Part shown: positions 1 to 8,435 of the stretch, one piece after another
Layout: the number at the start of each line of letters is the position of its first letter
How positions within the stretch are numbered: the stretch's first letter is position 1
From: Methanocella conradii HZ254
Lineage (GTDB): Archaea > Halobacteriota > Methanocellia > Methanocellales > Methanocellaceae
Direction of reading: 5' to 3'
Assembly: GCF_000251105.1 (NCBI RefSeq)
Contig: NC_017034.1
Span: 558,001 to 622,000, forward strand
DNA length: 64,000 nt
Position numbers and translations under genes: made by a program
The notes under the pieces: model-generated
What the model saw: the letters and a program-made list of their open reading frames with translations, nothing else
What the model was told of the DNA's origin: nothing
Database searches by the model: none

Positions 1-167
1 GAGAGACAAATAATAAGTCAAATGATTATATATCTTATTGATATATTTAACGTATTTTTATTAATATTATATTTAAAAAGTCGATTTAAAATTTATTTTT
101 GAGCTTGATAAAAAAATGCATAGATTTGACGTTTATTATGATAATAATTTTACTAAATTAGGAAAGG

Positions 168-176
168 TATATATAA
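168..176 (+). promoter_or_regulatory. TATA box for the first Lrp-type regulator
   Basis: TATATATAA sits in an AT-rich 200-base leader with no coding potential. A start site about 25 bases downstream (near 200) would give a short leader carrying the AAGGGAG ribosome-binding site at 207-213 ahead of the ATG at 222. Inferred from spacing only. Confidence 0.55.
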
Positions 177-221
177 GCATAGCAAGCTATTGATATTGAA
201 TTGCATAAGGGAGCGCTGCGG

Positions 222-734
222 ATGAGCTCAAAGTATAAAGGCAACCTTGACGAAACTGACATTTATATCATAAGGAAGCTTTGCGAGAACAGTAACACCC
301 CTCTGGCGTGTATAGGAGAGGAGCTGAACGTCTCGCCTTCGACGGTCCACAAGAGGATCAACCGCCTCGTCGACGGAGGCGTCATCGAGCGATTCACCAT
401 TTTATTCGACCCGGTGATACTTGACCTTAAGACGGTGGCGTTCGTCGGGATAGAGCTGGAGCGCAGCGCGCTCACGGGGAAAAAAAAGGAAGACGTCATA
501 TCACAGCTCATGAGCATCCCGGCAGTCCTTGAGATCTACGAGACGCTCGAGCCGTTCGACCTCATGCTCAAGCTGAGGACGAGCAGCGTCGACACGCTTC
601 GCGAGATAATAGGGAACATTTCCAGCATACAGGGCGTGCTCAACACCAACACCATTTTGACTACGAAAAAGATCATGGAGACGCCGCTGAAGTATGACGT
701 CCTCAAGGATATCAAAGGCCCTAACAAGAATTGA
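222..734 (+). CDS. Lrp/AsnC family transcriptional regulator
   Basis: A 170-residue protein with an N-terminal winged-helix DNA-binding domain (about residues 10-60, including SPSTVHKRINRL as recognition helix) followed by an alpha/beta RAM-like effector domain. Family members bind as octameric discs or dimers and sense amino acids or other small ligands. I chose the ATG at 222 because AAGGGAG lies 8 bases upstream; a TTG at 201 is also in frame. A second, divergent Lrp-type gene follows on the other strand. The regulated genes cannot be deduced here. Family assignment is firm, ligand unknown. Confidence 0.85.
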   Translation: MSSKYKGNLDETDIYIIRKLCENSNTPLACIGEELNVSPSTVHKRINRLVDGGVIERFTILFDPVILDLKTVAFVGIELERSALTGKKKEDVISQLMSIPAVLEIYETLEPFDLMLKLRTSSVDTLREIIGNISSIQGVLNTNTILTTKKIMETPLKYDVLKDIKGPNKN

Positions 735-757
735 GCTTTTCGAGGGCGATCGGGCCC

Positions 758-1207
758 TTAATGGATGTCCACGTAGGCCATCTCACGTATGGACTCCGTG
801 ATTATGATGGTCTCATAATCCTTGATTTTGAGCGGCGCAATCCTGTCCTTGAGGATCCGCTTGAGCTCGTCGTAGTCCCACGTGGCGATGAGGAACGTCA
901 GCTGGTATTCCCCATCAGTATGGTAGATCTGGAGGACGTTTTCCACGCGCTTTAGCTTTCTGGCCACTTCATCGATCCTGTCAGCGTCGACCTTACACTT
1001 GATTATGGCATAGCAATCAAGGCCCGCCTTCTTCTTATTGATGACGACCGTGTAGCCCTTTATGACGCCTTCCTCCTCCATGATGCCGATGCGGTCACGG
1101 ACCGTAGACTGTGCGCGGTCTATCTTCTTCGCGACGTCCTTGTACGTCATCCTGCCAGACTGCTGCAGGATGTTCAATATTTTCTTGTTCATCTTATCGA
1201 TCTTCAT
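758..1207 (-). CDS. Lrp/AsnC family transcriptional regulator
   Basis: A 149-residue protein with an N-terminal HTH (MNKKILNILQQSGRMTYKDV, then the recognition helix around RAQSTVRDRI) and a C-terminal RAM-type beta-alpha-beta domain. The ATG at 1207 is preferred over an in-frame ATG at 1249 because GAGGA lies 7 bases before it. It is transcribed away from the GT4 gene at 1329, so the 120-base AT-rich gap holds two promoters and could host autoregulation. Paralogous in type, though not closely similar, to the 222-734 product. Confidence 0.87.
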   Translation of the reverse strand: MKIDKMNKKILNILQQSGRMTYKDVAKKIDRAQSTVRDRIGIMEEEGVIKGYTVVINKKKAGLDCYAIIKCKVDADRIDEVARKLKRVENVLQIYHTDGEYQLTFLIATWDYDELKRILKDRIAPLKIKDYETIIITESIREMAYVDIH

Positions 1208-1295
1208 CGCATCGTCCTCGCGTGCGCTAAATATATTTAATAGATACATTAGTATATAAATATTCGGTTTTTAAATGATAGTTTATACGAATCTA

Positions 1296-1307
1296 TTTTA
1301 TATATTT
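1296..1307 (+). promoter_or_regulatory. TATA box, leaderless promoter of the GT4 gene
   Basis: TTTTATATATTT is centred about 27 bases before the ATG at 1329, and no Shine-Dalgarno sequence precedes that ATG. This is the geometry of a leaderless archaeal transcript, and it favours 1329 over the upstream in-frame ATG at 1275. Confidence 0.55.
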
Positions 1308-1328
1308 GCACATGATATTTTTTCGTGT

Positions 1329-2579
1329 ATGAGGCTTGCGTTCTTCGCATGGGAGTACCCGCCACGGCTTGTGGGAGGGCTTGGGACCTACGCCCAGTAC
1401 ATCACGAGGGAGCTCGTAAAGATGGGGCACGACGTGACCGTGTTCACCATGAACACGGGCAGCCTGAAAACCCACGAGGTGCTGCACGGGGTCTCAGTAC
1501 ACAGGCCGCTCGGGGTGGACGCCTCGGGCATCCTCAGAGTCATCGCCGCGAGCGAGCTGCAATCGTGGGGCGACCAGCTAAGGTTTTTCGGCTCTATCTT
1601 TACGTATGACATGCTGAGCTGCGCAAAGATGGTCAACAGGCTGATAAAGAAAGAGAAGGTCGAGTTCGACGTGGCGTGCGTCCATGACTGGATGGGGGCG
1701 ATGGCGCTTTTAATCTTAAAGGAGGAGATGCAATTGCCGGTGGCATTCCACGTCCACTCGACCGAGTGGGGCAGGAGCCGGGGCCGGGGAAGCAAGGTGG
1801 TGAGCGACATCGAGCACCGCGGCTCCATCATGGCGGACCGCATAGTCACGGTGAGCTATGCGATGAAGGAGGACCTGGCCAGCCATGGATGGGATGCCGG
1901 GAAAGTGAACGTCGTTTGGAACGGCGTGGACCCTGGCGTGTACGATCCCTCCAAGGTTGACATGGTCGAGGCGGGGGTGCTCAGGGAACGCTACGGCGCC
2001 TCGGATAAAAAGATGATACTGTTCGTGGGAAGGCTAAACTGGGTCAAGGGCATCATGAACCTGGTACAGGCCATGCCCGCCGTATTAAAGGAGTATCCGA
2101 ATGCTAAGCTCGTCATCCTGGGCACGGGCGACGAGGAGAGCAACATAAGGCATCTCATAAAGAGGCTTGGCCTTGAGGATGACGTGGCCTGCAGGTTTGA
2201 GTTCGTATCGGAGCACGAGCGTATCTTGCACTACGCTGCTGCGGACCTGTGTGCCTTTCCCTCCCTTTACGAGCCCTTTGGCATCGTGAGCCTCGAGGCG
2301 ATGGCTATGGAGAAGCCCATAGTCGTGGGCGCGAGCGGCGTATCGGGGCTTAAGGAGCAGGTTGTCAACGCCGGGCCAGACAGGACTGGTGTGCATGTTG
2401 ACGGGAACAGCCCCGAGGACATCGCGTGGGGGATCAAAGAAACGCTTATTGACGACGATAGGATGAGGCGGTGGGGCAAGTCTGCCCGCAGAAGGGTTCT
2501 AGAGTACTTCACCTGGGAGAAAGTTGCGCGCGAGACGCTGGGCATTTATGAGGAGATGGCGCGGTCATATGGCAAATGA
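1329..2579 (+). CDS. Glycosyltransferase family 4 (glycogen-synthase-like)
   Basis: A 416-residue GT-B glycosyltransferase. It begins with MRLAFFAWEYPPRLVGGLG, the nucleotide-sugar-binding N-terminus typical of glycogen/starch-synthase-like GT4/GT5 enzymes. The C-terminal half carries the catalytic pattern EPFGIVSLEAMAMEKP (E-x7-E). It probably transfers glucose or a related sugar onto a glucan or other acceptor in the cytoplasm; the exact acceptor cannot be read from sequence. The stop overlaps the small downstream gene by 11 bases, so the two are translationally coupled. The ATG at 1329 was chosen from TATA spacing. Confidence 0.82.
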   Translation: MRLAFFAWEYPPRLVGGLGTYAQYITRELVKMGHDVTVFTMNTGSLKTHEVLHGVSVHRPLGVDASGILRVIAASELQSWGDQLRFFGSIFTYDMLSCAKMVNRLIKKEKVEFDVACVHDWMGAMALLILKEEMQLPVAFHVHSTEWGRSRGRGSKVVSDIEHRGSIMADRIVTVSYAMKEDLASHGWDAGKVNVVWNGVDPGVYDPSKVDMVEAGVLRERYGASDKKMILFVGRLNWVKGIMNLVQAMPAVLKEYPNAKLVILGTGDEESNIRHLIKRLGLEDDVACRFEFVSEHERILHYAAADLCAFPSLYEPFGIVSLEAMAMEKPIVVGASGVSGLKEQVVNAGPDRTGVHVDGNSPEDIAWGIKETLIDDDRMRRWGKSARRRVLEYFTWEKVARETLGIYEEMARSYGK

Positions 2580-2871
2580 GATGAGCAGGATAGCGGAGCG
2601 CCTCTTCAACCCTAAGGATAAAAAGCCTTACATATTTAACGGCAAGCCCTTGCGGAACCTTAAGGACTTGAAGGACTACCTGGTTGCCTTCAAGGAAGAG
2701 GAGGCCTTCTGGGTGGCATCATGGCTTGAATACCTGGGGGATAAGGAGCTAGCGAGGCGTATACGCCATAGGCCCCATGATTTCAAGGATATAATAATAG
2801 GGAGGTATAGGGAGCTTAAGCCATACTCCAGCTTATATGGTGGTAAGGAGCCTCTGCTTAAGAAGCCCTAA
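2569..2871 (+). CDS. Small conserved-type protein coupled to GT4
   Basis: A 100-residue charged protein (MANEMSRIAERLFNP...) starting inside the last codons of the GT4 gene, which suggests a shared mRNA and linked function. It resembles the short archaeal proteins often found beside glycogen-synthase-like GT4 genes (possibly DUF5752, from memory). No membrane segment or catalytic motif is visible. Its 3' end overlaps the convergent DJ-1-like gene by 39 bases. Function unknown; a role with the glycosyltransferase is inference from position. Confidence 0.7.
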   Translation: MANEMSRIAERLFNPKDKKPYIFNGKPLRNLKDLKDYLVAFKEEEAFWVASWLEYLGDKELARRIRHRPHDFKDIIIGRYRELKPYSSLYGGKEPLLKKP

Positions 2872-3387
2872 TATGGCTTCGGCGAACTCCTTAGCGTACT
2901 GTGGCCCATTTGCCGTGATCACGTTTCCATCCACGACCACGCCCTCGTCCACGTAGATTTCGCCGTGCCCTTTTAGGATATCTAGCGCCTCCGGGTCGGG
3001 ATAGACGGTCCCCATCCTGTCCTTCATGATGCCCGCCAGGGCCGGTATGGCGCCTGAGACGCAGATGGCTCCAATTATCTTTCCTTTATCGTTAGCTTCC
3101 CTCACCTTTCCTAGAAGGGACTCGTTATGCCATAGATACTGACGGGCGCCGCTGCCGCCGGCTATGACAATGGCATCGAGGCTATCGACGTTGATGTCCT
3201 CTATATGCAGGTCCGGCTCAGTCGAGCCGCCCTGCGAGCCGTGTATGGAGCTCTTCGTCGTGCTGGCGGTCAGCACAAAGGCCCCGGCCTCAGAAAACAC
3301 GTCCTCGGGGATGAAAAGCTCCTCATCCCTGAAGTCTTTAGGAGCGGCCACAAGAACGACCTCCGTATTAGCCAGGTCGAACTCCAT
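2833..3387 (-). CDS. DJ-1/PfpI family protein
   Basis: A 184-residue class I glutamine-amidotransferase-like fold. The sequence AIVIAGGSGARQYLW is followed by GAICVSGAIPALA, the nucleophile elbow with its Cys, as in the DJ-1/PfpI/ThiJ superfamily. Members act as glyoxalases, deglycases, chaperones or stress proteins. The ATG at 3387 is preferred; a GTG at 3396 is in frame. The 3' end overlaps the convergent 2569-2871 gene. Biochemical activity cannot be assigned. Confidence 0.8.
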   Translation of the reverse strand: MEFDLANTEVVLVAAPKDFRDEELFIPEDVFSEAGAFVLTASTTKSSIHGSQGGSTEPDLHIEDINVDSLDAIVIAGGSGARQYLWHNESLLGKVREANDKGKIIGAICVSGAIPALAGIMKDRMGTVYPDPEALDILKGHGEIYVDEGVVVDGNVITANGPQYAKEFAEAILGLLKQRLLTTI

Positions 3388-3484
3388 GATAACCACAAAT
3401 AAAAGTATAGCCAGCCTGTTGATTACTCTTTATCACGGCTTTCACGGAAAAAGGATTATTATCGTTGATGCCAGATACTTATTC

Positions 3485-4273
3485 ATGTACTATGGAACGC
3501 TCGCCGACCCCAGGGGCGAGGGCGACATACACCAGGAGCTGCGCTATGCCAGGGACGCGGGCTTCGACTTCGTGGAGATAAGCGTGGAGGGCCCCAGGTA
3601 TACGCTGTCAAGGCTTAAGCCGCGAATTGGGGAGATAAAGAGCGCGGGGAAGGAATTGGGCTTATTTTTTACCTGCCATACCCCATGGGGATGGAACGTG
3701 GGGAACCCGTACAAGGGCATAAGGGATGCCACTATTAACGAGGTGATGGGCGTCATCGGTTTCGCGGAGGAGATAGAGGCCCGGCTGGTGACGGTGCACA
3801 TGCACACCCGCTTCGGGCTTTACGATAAGAAGGACATGATAGGCTACATGGCGGAGGGGCTGGGCTCTCTATGCGACAGGGCTGAGAAGTCGGGCATGGC
3901 CATAACCGTGGAGAACGTGGACCAGGGCGTGGACGACCTCAGGAGGCTTTTCGAGCTGGAGCCCAGGGCAAAGTTTCATTTAGACGTGGGCCACGCCAAC
4001 GTATCCTGCAAGGGCGGCGCCAGCATCCTCGAGTTCATAGAGGCCTTCAAAGACAGGCTATACCACGTCCACGTGCACGATAACAAGGGCGGCCATGGCG
4101 TGGACGGCGACTTACACCTGGCGCTGGGCATGGGCAACATCGACTGGCACAAGGTGGTGAAAGCCCTCAAGGGCGCGGGCTACGATAAAACTATCACTCT
4201 CGAGGTCTTCACGAAAAACAGGCAATACCTGGAGGCGAGCCTGGACATCCTTAAAAGCCTGGTAGGCGAGTGA
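3485..4273 (+). CDS. Sugar phosphate isomerase/epimerase-like TIM-barrel protein
   Basis: A 262-residue protein of the xylose-isomerase-like / AP-endonuclease-2 TIM-barrel superfamily. The metal-site segments are visible: VTVHMHTRFGL, ITVENVDQG, HLDVGHANV and HVHDNKGGHGVDGDLHLALG. These supply the Glu, Asp and His ligands of the divalent-metal centre. An open frame continues upstream to 3164 but is antisense to the DJ-1-like gene and lacks family similarity, so I start at the ATG at 3485. A TATA-like GATTATTATC about 25 bases upstream fits a leaderless mRNA. Substrate unknown. Confidence 0.78.
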   Translation: MYYGTLADPRGEGDIHQELRYARDAGFDFVEISVEGPRYTLSRLKPRIGEIKSAGKELGLFFTCHTPWGWNVGNPYKGIRDATINEVMGVIGFAEEIEARLVTVHMHTRFGLYDKKDMIGYMAEGLGSLCDRAEKSGMAITVENVDQGVDDLRRLFELEPRAKFHLDVGHANVSCKGGASILEFIEAFKDRLYHVHVHDNKGGHGVDGDLHLALGMGNIDWHKVVKALKGAGYDKTITLEVFTKNRQYLEASLDILKSLVGE

Positions 4274-4380
4274 TGCTCACGTCCATATCGTCCAGGGCAC
4301 GAGATACCAGTAAAATAAAATTACTCAACACAGCAATAAAACCCATAATTTAATATTTTAATGCCACATAAAGGCTTCCC

Positions 4381-5547
4381 ATGCGAAGGAAGCTCTCGGA
4401 GGGGATAGAGGCGGCAATTGAAAGGTGCAATGAGGCGTATGATGGCTCGCTCTCGCGATACGCCGCCAAAAATGCCGATGCGAGGCGCAGGAAGCCCGAC
4501 GCCGAGGACATACGAAGGCCGTACTTCCACGACGGCGACCGCATCATGCACTCGAGGGCCTACGCGAGGTATATAGACAAGACGCAGGTATTTTACCTTA
4601 TAAAGAACGACCACATAACGCACCGGGTGCTCCACGTCCAGCTAGTTTCAAAGATAGCACGCATGATAAGCAGGGGGCTACAATTAAATGAAGACCTGGT
4701 CGAGGCGATAGCGCTGGGCCACGACATAGGGCACGTGCCATACGGCCACGACGGCGAGAAGTACCTCTCTAACGTGTGCGAGAAGCACGGGATAGGCAGG
4801 TTCCGCCACAACGTGCAGAGCGTGAGGGCGCTGGACAGGATAGAGGGCCTGAACCTGACCCTGCAGGTGCTGGACGGCATACTGGCCCATAACGGAGAGG
4901 CACACGATACGCTCATAAAGCCGGCCTTCGGCAAGTCCTGGGATACGTTTGATAAAGAAGTTGAGGCGTGCCAGCGGGCCCTTTCAGACCATTCGGGCAT
5001 CCTTCCCATGACAATGGAGGGGTGCGTCGTGCGGGTCTCAGACACCATCAGCTTCATCGGCAGGGATATCGAGGACGCCATAACGATAGGCCTCATCGCC
5101 AGGGACGAGGTTCCGAAGGAGTGCGCCGACATTCTAGGAGATAATAACAGGGACATCGTGAACAACCTCGTCATAGACGTCATCGAGAACAGCTATGGGG
5201 AAGGCCATATAGCGTTGAGCGCGGAGACGGCTGCTGCGCTCAAGAAGTTGCGGGAGTTCAACGAGAGGCGCATATACAATCACCCGGGGGTCAAGTCAGA
5301 GGCAGGCAAGATTGAGCGCATGTTCTCCATGCTCTTCGAGACCTTTCTGGATGCGCTTGAAAAAGAGGACCACAGTTCGAGGGTCTACAGGGATTACCTG
5401 GACGTGATGGGGAAAGACAGGCGAGAGGAATACCTGGATGGCATCTCGGACCCGGAAGTCGTGAGAGACTTCATCGCGGGCATGACCGACGACTACTTCA
5501 ACGACGCCTTCAGGGAGATATTTTTGCCCACGAAGAGGCGGCTATAG
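4381..5547 (+). CDS. HD-domain dGTPase-like triphosphohydrolase
   Basis: A 388-residue protein of the dGTPase/SAMHD1-type HD superfamily. Visible motifs are HSRAYARYIDKTQVF (the family's substrate-binding R...KTQVF), H81 in ITHR, and the HD pair H114-D115 in ALGHDIGHVPYGHDGE. A later Asp in VRVSDTISFIGRDIEDA completes the metal site. Known relatives cleave dNTPs to deoxynucleosides and tripolyphosphate. The exact nucleotide preference is not readable. It stands alone, with 107 bases of non-coding DNA before it. Confidence 0.85.
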   Translation: MRRKLSEGIEAAIERCNEAYDGSLSRYAAKNADARRRKPDAEDIRRPYFHDGDRIMHSRAYARYIDKTQVFYLIKNDHITHRVLHVQLVSKIARMISRGLQLNEDLVEAIALGHDIGHVPYGHDGEKYLSNVCEKHGIGRFRHNVQSVRALDRIEGLNLTLQVLDGILAHNGEAHDTLIKPAFGKSWDTFDKEVEACQRALSDHSGILPMTMEGCVVRVSDTISFIGRDIEDAITIGLIARDEVPKECADILGDNNRDIVNNLVIDVIENSYGEGHIALSAETAAALKKLREFNERRIYNHPGVKSEAGKIERMFSMLFETFLDALEKEDHSSRVYRDYLDVMGKDRREEYLDGISDPEVVRDFIAGMTDDYFNDAFREIFLPTKRRL

Positions 5548-5590
5548 TATCTAGCGGCGTCGCTCTTTTGCCGTGAGCACGCAGCGCTGC

Positions 5591-6214
5591 CTATGGCTTT
5601 GCATAGCTCTCGAGCACCTTCTTCTCCGCCTTCCTCAGGTGTTCCACCGCGGTCGATGGCGACACCTTTAGCCTTTTGGCCACGTCCTTAATGGAGGAGC
5701 GGCGGGGCGTCTCGAAATACCCCATCTCCACCGCAGCCTTGAGAGCGCTCATCTGTCGCTCCGTTAGGCCCACGTCCGGCTCCACTACTTCTGCGCTGCG
5801 TATGTACGCTATCTCGGCGCAACGCTCCAGGGCTGCCACTGCCTCCTGTAGCTCTTCCCGCGTCGGAGCCACTATATGCCAGTTCTCCACACCATCTTTC
5901 ACTATAGTCGGGCCAATGAACACACAATTCTTCTTGATTATGCTGTCGATGATAGAGCTCTGCTCCGCCCAGGTGATGACCTCCGCCCTGTCCGCAGACC
6001 TCGATAGGATGGCGAACTTCTTGACCTGGGGGATGGACGCTAAAAATGATTCAAGCTCGCCGATCCTGGCGCTCACTATGGTCTGGTAGCCATAGAGCTG
6101 GTCATTGGGGAGCATGTAGGTGTATTTCACGATGATGGTCGCCGCCAGCGCCTTCGAAAGCCTGTAGTGCCAGCAATCCCTGTGCCGTATGCCGATGCTC
6201 ATCGCTATGGACAT
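5591..6214 (-). CDS. Bat-type (HTH_10) transcriptional regulator
   Basis: A 207-residue protein whose C-terminus (GLTERQMSALKAAVEMGYFETPRR then IKDVAKRLKVSPSTAVEHLRKAEKKVL) is the HTH_10 domain of the archaeal bacterio-opsin-activator family. The N-terminal part is a ligand- or partner-binding region of unknown specificity. The ATG at 6214 or the one at 6202 could start it; a GATATA box about 30 bases upstream fits a leaderless mRNA. It is divergent from ilvC, and the gap contains an ACCG-N8-CGGT inverted repeat (6226-6241) that could be a binding site. Confidence 0.82.
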   Translation of the reverse strand: MSIAMSIGIRHRDCWHYRLSKALAATIIVKYTYMLPNDQLYGYQTIVSARIGELESFLASIPQVKKFAILSRSADRAEVITWAEQSSIIDSIIKKNCVFIGPTIVKDGVENWHIVAPTREELQEAVAALERCAEIAYIRSAEVVEPDVGLTERQMSALKAAVEMGYFETPRRSSIKDVAKRLKVSPSTAVEHLRKAEKKVLESYAKP

Positions 6215-6288
6215 AAATATGACTAACCGTATATGTTCGGTATATCATTTAAAGTCATTGGTCGAGCATTCTAGTATGGGTGGAATAT

Positions 6289-7281
6289 ATGGTCACCATT
6301 TATTATGATAAGGATGCCGATCTAAAGTACTTGAAGGATAAGAAGATAGCCATCATAGGCTATGGCAGCCAGGGGATGGCCCAGTCGCAGTGCTTGAAAG
6401 ATTCTGGCTTAGACGTCGTCGTGGGCCTGAGGAAGGGCGGCGCGTCCTGGGACCAGGCGAAGAAGGATGGGATGGCGGTGGCCACCATAGAGGACGCCGC
6501 GAAGCAGGCCGACGTCGTCCAGATGCTCATCCCGGACGAGCTTCAGGGAAAGGTGTATAGGGAGCAGGTCGAGCCCTATATGAAGAAGGGCAAGACGCTG
6601 ATGTTTTCGCACGGGTTTAATATCCACTACGAGATGATAAAGCCTGGCGATGGCATCGACGTGGTCATGATCGCCCCCAAGAGCCCCGGCCACCTGGTGA
6701 GGAGGATGTACCTGGAAGGCAAGGGCGTCCCATCGTTGATAGCCGTACATAAGGATTACTCGGGCAAGGCCCATAAGGTGGGACTGGCGTACGCGAAGGG
6801 CATAGGCTCCACCAGGGCGGGGGTCATCGAGACCACGTTCAAGGAGGAGACCGAGACTGACCTGTTCGGCGAGCAGGTGGACCTCTGCGGCGGCGTCACC
6901 GAGATGGTGAAGGCCTCCTTCGAGACGCTGGTGGATGCGGGCTATCAGCCCGAGATAGCATACTTCGAGACCCTGCACGAGCTGAAGCTGATAGTGGACC
7001 TGATGTACGAAGGCGGCATGACGAACATGTGGGATAGCGTGTCCGACACCGCCAAGTATGGCGGCCTGACTAGAGGCAAGCGCATCATAAACGATAAGAG
7101 CCGGATGGAGATGTGGCGGACGCTGGAGGAGATACAGGATGGGCGGTTCGCCAGGGAGTGGGTGCTTGAGAACATGGCAGGAAGGCCCGTCTTTAATAAG
7201 CTTACAGAGATGGACGCGGAGCACCCCATCGAGAAGGTGGGCAAGGAGCTTCGGGCCATGATGCCGTGGCTCAAGAAGTAA
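6289..7281 (+). CDS. ilvC: Ketol-acid reductoisomerase
   Basis: A 330-residue class I KARI of usual length. It converts acetolactate or acetohydroxybutyrate to the dihydroxy acids of valine, isoleucine and leucine synthesis. The NADPH-binding loop is GYGSQG (24-29) with GLRKGGASW giving phosphate contacts. The C-terminal knotted domain has the metal-binding DLFGEQVDLCGG and E/D residues in ETLHELKLIVDLMYEGG. The ATG at 6289 (MVTIYYDKDADL) matches family starts and has GGTGG before it; a GTG at 6280 is less likely. The acetolactate synthase genes are not adjacent. Confidence 0.97.
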   Translation: MVTIYYDKDADLKYLKDKKIAIIGYGSQGMAQSQCLKDSGLDVVVGLRKGGASWDQAKKDGMAVATIEDAAKQADVVQMLIPDELQGKVYREQVEPYMKKGKTLMFSHGFNIHYEMIKPGDGIDVVMIAPKSPGHLVRRMYLEGKGVPSLIAVHKDYSGKAHKVGLAYAKGIGSTRAGVIETTFKEETETDLFGEQVDLCGGVTEMVKASFETLVDAGYQPEIAYFETLHELKLIVDLMYEGGMTNMWDSVSDTAKYGGLTRGKRIINDKSRMEMWRTLEEIQDGRFAREWVLENMAGRPVFNKLTEMDAEHPIEKVGKELRAMMPWLKK

Positions 7282-7294
7282 TAGAGCCTCTTAT

Positions 7295-7318
7295 GCCCGC
7301 TACCTGGCGGGCTTGTTT
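7295..7318 (+). terminator. Terminator hairpin after ilvC
   Basis: GCCCGC-TACCTG-GCGGGC followed by TTGTTT, starting 13 bases after the ilvC stop: a GC-rich 6-bp stem with a T-rich tail. Confidence 0.6.
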
Positions 7319-7416
7319 AAATTATCGGTCGTCATGGCATCGGAATTGCGCGCTAAAAGCCATTAATTTTTATATATATGCTTTTTTATATTGGTTTTAC
7401 TGTAGGGAGGATTAGG

Positions 7417-7869
7417 ATGAAGAAGGCTATCTATATTTTAGTTTTCGTATTGCTTGTCGGCTCTTGCATGGCCACGGCGCAGCAGTACCAGGGGAGCCCG
7501 CAGGATGGAAAGGCGTTAAACGTTCCGCCGCCACCGCCGAAGTCTAAGCCCGACATGCAATACGGCAACACCGCGAGGGCGGCCATAATAGCCGAGCGCC
7601 TGACCGAAGCGGCACAGGGCAACGCAGCCGTCCACATAAACGAGGACTGCATCATCACCGTAGAAGTGTACCTGAAACAGGATGCGAGCCCGTACGACAT
7701 CGCCGGAACCATGGCTAACCTCACGTACATGCTAGCCGATATGTACAGCCTGACCGACCGCGCAGACTGCGACATCGCGCTGAAGGTCTACGATACCTCC
7801 AAAAATCTGATCATAGACGCGAAGCTCAACGTGGCCCGGAACGCATTCGAATATTTCAAGGCCGGGTAA
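7417..7869 (+). CDS. Secreted hypothetical protein
   Basis: A 150-residue protein starting at the ATG at 7417, with GGGAGG upstream. The N-terminus MKKAIYILVFVLLVGSCMATAQQ is a classical signal peptide, cleaved near ATA-QQ. The mature part begins with a Pro-rich stretch (NVPPPPPKSKP) and continues as a mixed alpha/beta domain with two Cys (EDCIITV and RADCDIAL) that could form a disulfide outside the membrane. I do not recognise the family. No membrane anchor is seen at the C-terminus. Confidence 0.75.
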   Translation: MKKAIYILVFVLLVGSCMATAQQYQGSPQDGKALNVPPPPPKSKPDMQYGNTARAAIIAERLTEAAQGNAAVHINEDCIITVEVYLKQDASPYDIAGTMANLTYMLADMYSLTDRADCDIALKVYDTSKNLIIDAKLNVARNAFEYFKAG

Positions 7870-7916
7870 AGTATATCTTGTAACCAGAGGTAAAGTATAA
7901 CTAGAAGGTGTGGCAT

Positions 7917-8084
7917 TTGAAGGAATATCCAAAATGTCCGTATATCGCCACTTGCTCCGTGATGGCCTTTGATGGAGAGCAGCTCTCATGGACGTGCTTG
8001 CGCTTCGAGAGGACCGTCTGCAGGATATATTGCGAGCAGTGTGAGCGAGCCATCATTCGGATGGTTGACTTTCAATGCCGTTAA
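7917..8084 (+). CDS. 55-residue Cys-rich microprotein (TTG start)
   Basis: A short frame opening with TTG at 7917, six bases after AGAAGGTG, and closing with TAA at 8082. It encodes 55 residues with seven cysteines (C7, C13, C27, C35, C39, C42, C54), including a C-x3-C-x2-C group around residues 35-42. That density suggests a metal- or cluster-binding miniprotein. The stop is 14 bases before the next gene and overlaps the start of its ribosome-binding site, so the two are probably co-transcribed. Family not recognised; coding status rests on the ribosome-binding site, Cys content and tight spacing. Confidence 0.6.
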   Translation: MKEYPKCPYIATCSVMAFDGEQLSWTCLRFERTVCRIYCEQCERAIIRMVDFQCR

Positions 8085-8098
8085 AGGAGGTGACTCGT

Positions 8099-8332
8099 AT
8101 GCGAAAAACAGTGCTGTTTAAAATGGATGAGTATAAGAAGCACCCGGAGCACACCATCAAGATGATCGTTCACTCGGCTAACATGGGCCGGCTTGAGGAG
8201 GGTACCCTGGAGAGGGTTAAGCAGGCCGATCCTAACGCTAGCGTCGAAGTGTGGCATGCGGTGGTCGGCCAGAACACCGCTGAGATCACGATATCAAAGC
8301 AGAAGGCCGAGGCCACCATCACCACGATTTAG
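8099..8332 (+). CDS. Small hypothetical protein
   Basis: A 77-residue protein beginning MRKTVLFKMDEYKKHPEHTIKMIVHS. The ATG at 8099 has a near-perfect Shine-Dalgarno (GGAGGTGA) just upstream, while the in-frame ATG at 8075 lies inside the preceding microprotein gene. Predicted alpha/beta, no Cys, no signal peptide. Probably co-transcribed with the Cys-rich microprotein. I do not recognise the family. Confidence 0.75.
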   Translation: MRKTVLFKMDEYKKHPEHTIKMIVHSANMGRLEEGTLERVKQADPNASVEVWHAVVGQNTAEITISKQKAEATITTI

Positions 8333-8345
8333 GACGATGGGGCTA

Positions 8346-8398
8346 TGGGGCGGAGAATCCCCTTTTAAGGGTGGGATGGTTTCGCCCCTTGATTTTTC
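8346..8398 (+). terminator. Terminator-like hairpin
   Basis: GGGGCGGA and TTCGCCCC pair across about 30 bases, and the second arm is followed by TTGATTTTT. It starts 14 bases after the stop at 8332 and would end the 7417-8332 transcript. Confidence 0.5.
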
Positions 8399-8435
8399 TG
8401 ACATGAAAACAATAATATTTTCGGCAAGCATATGG

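Noticed and set aside
3164..3484. 107-codon N-terminal extension of the TIM-barrel isomerase
   Set aside because: It is antisense to the DJ-1-like gene and has no family similarity; the ATG at 3485 has a matching promoter.
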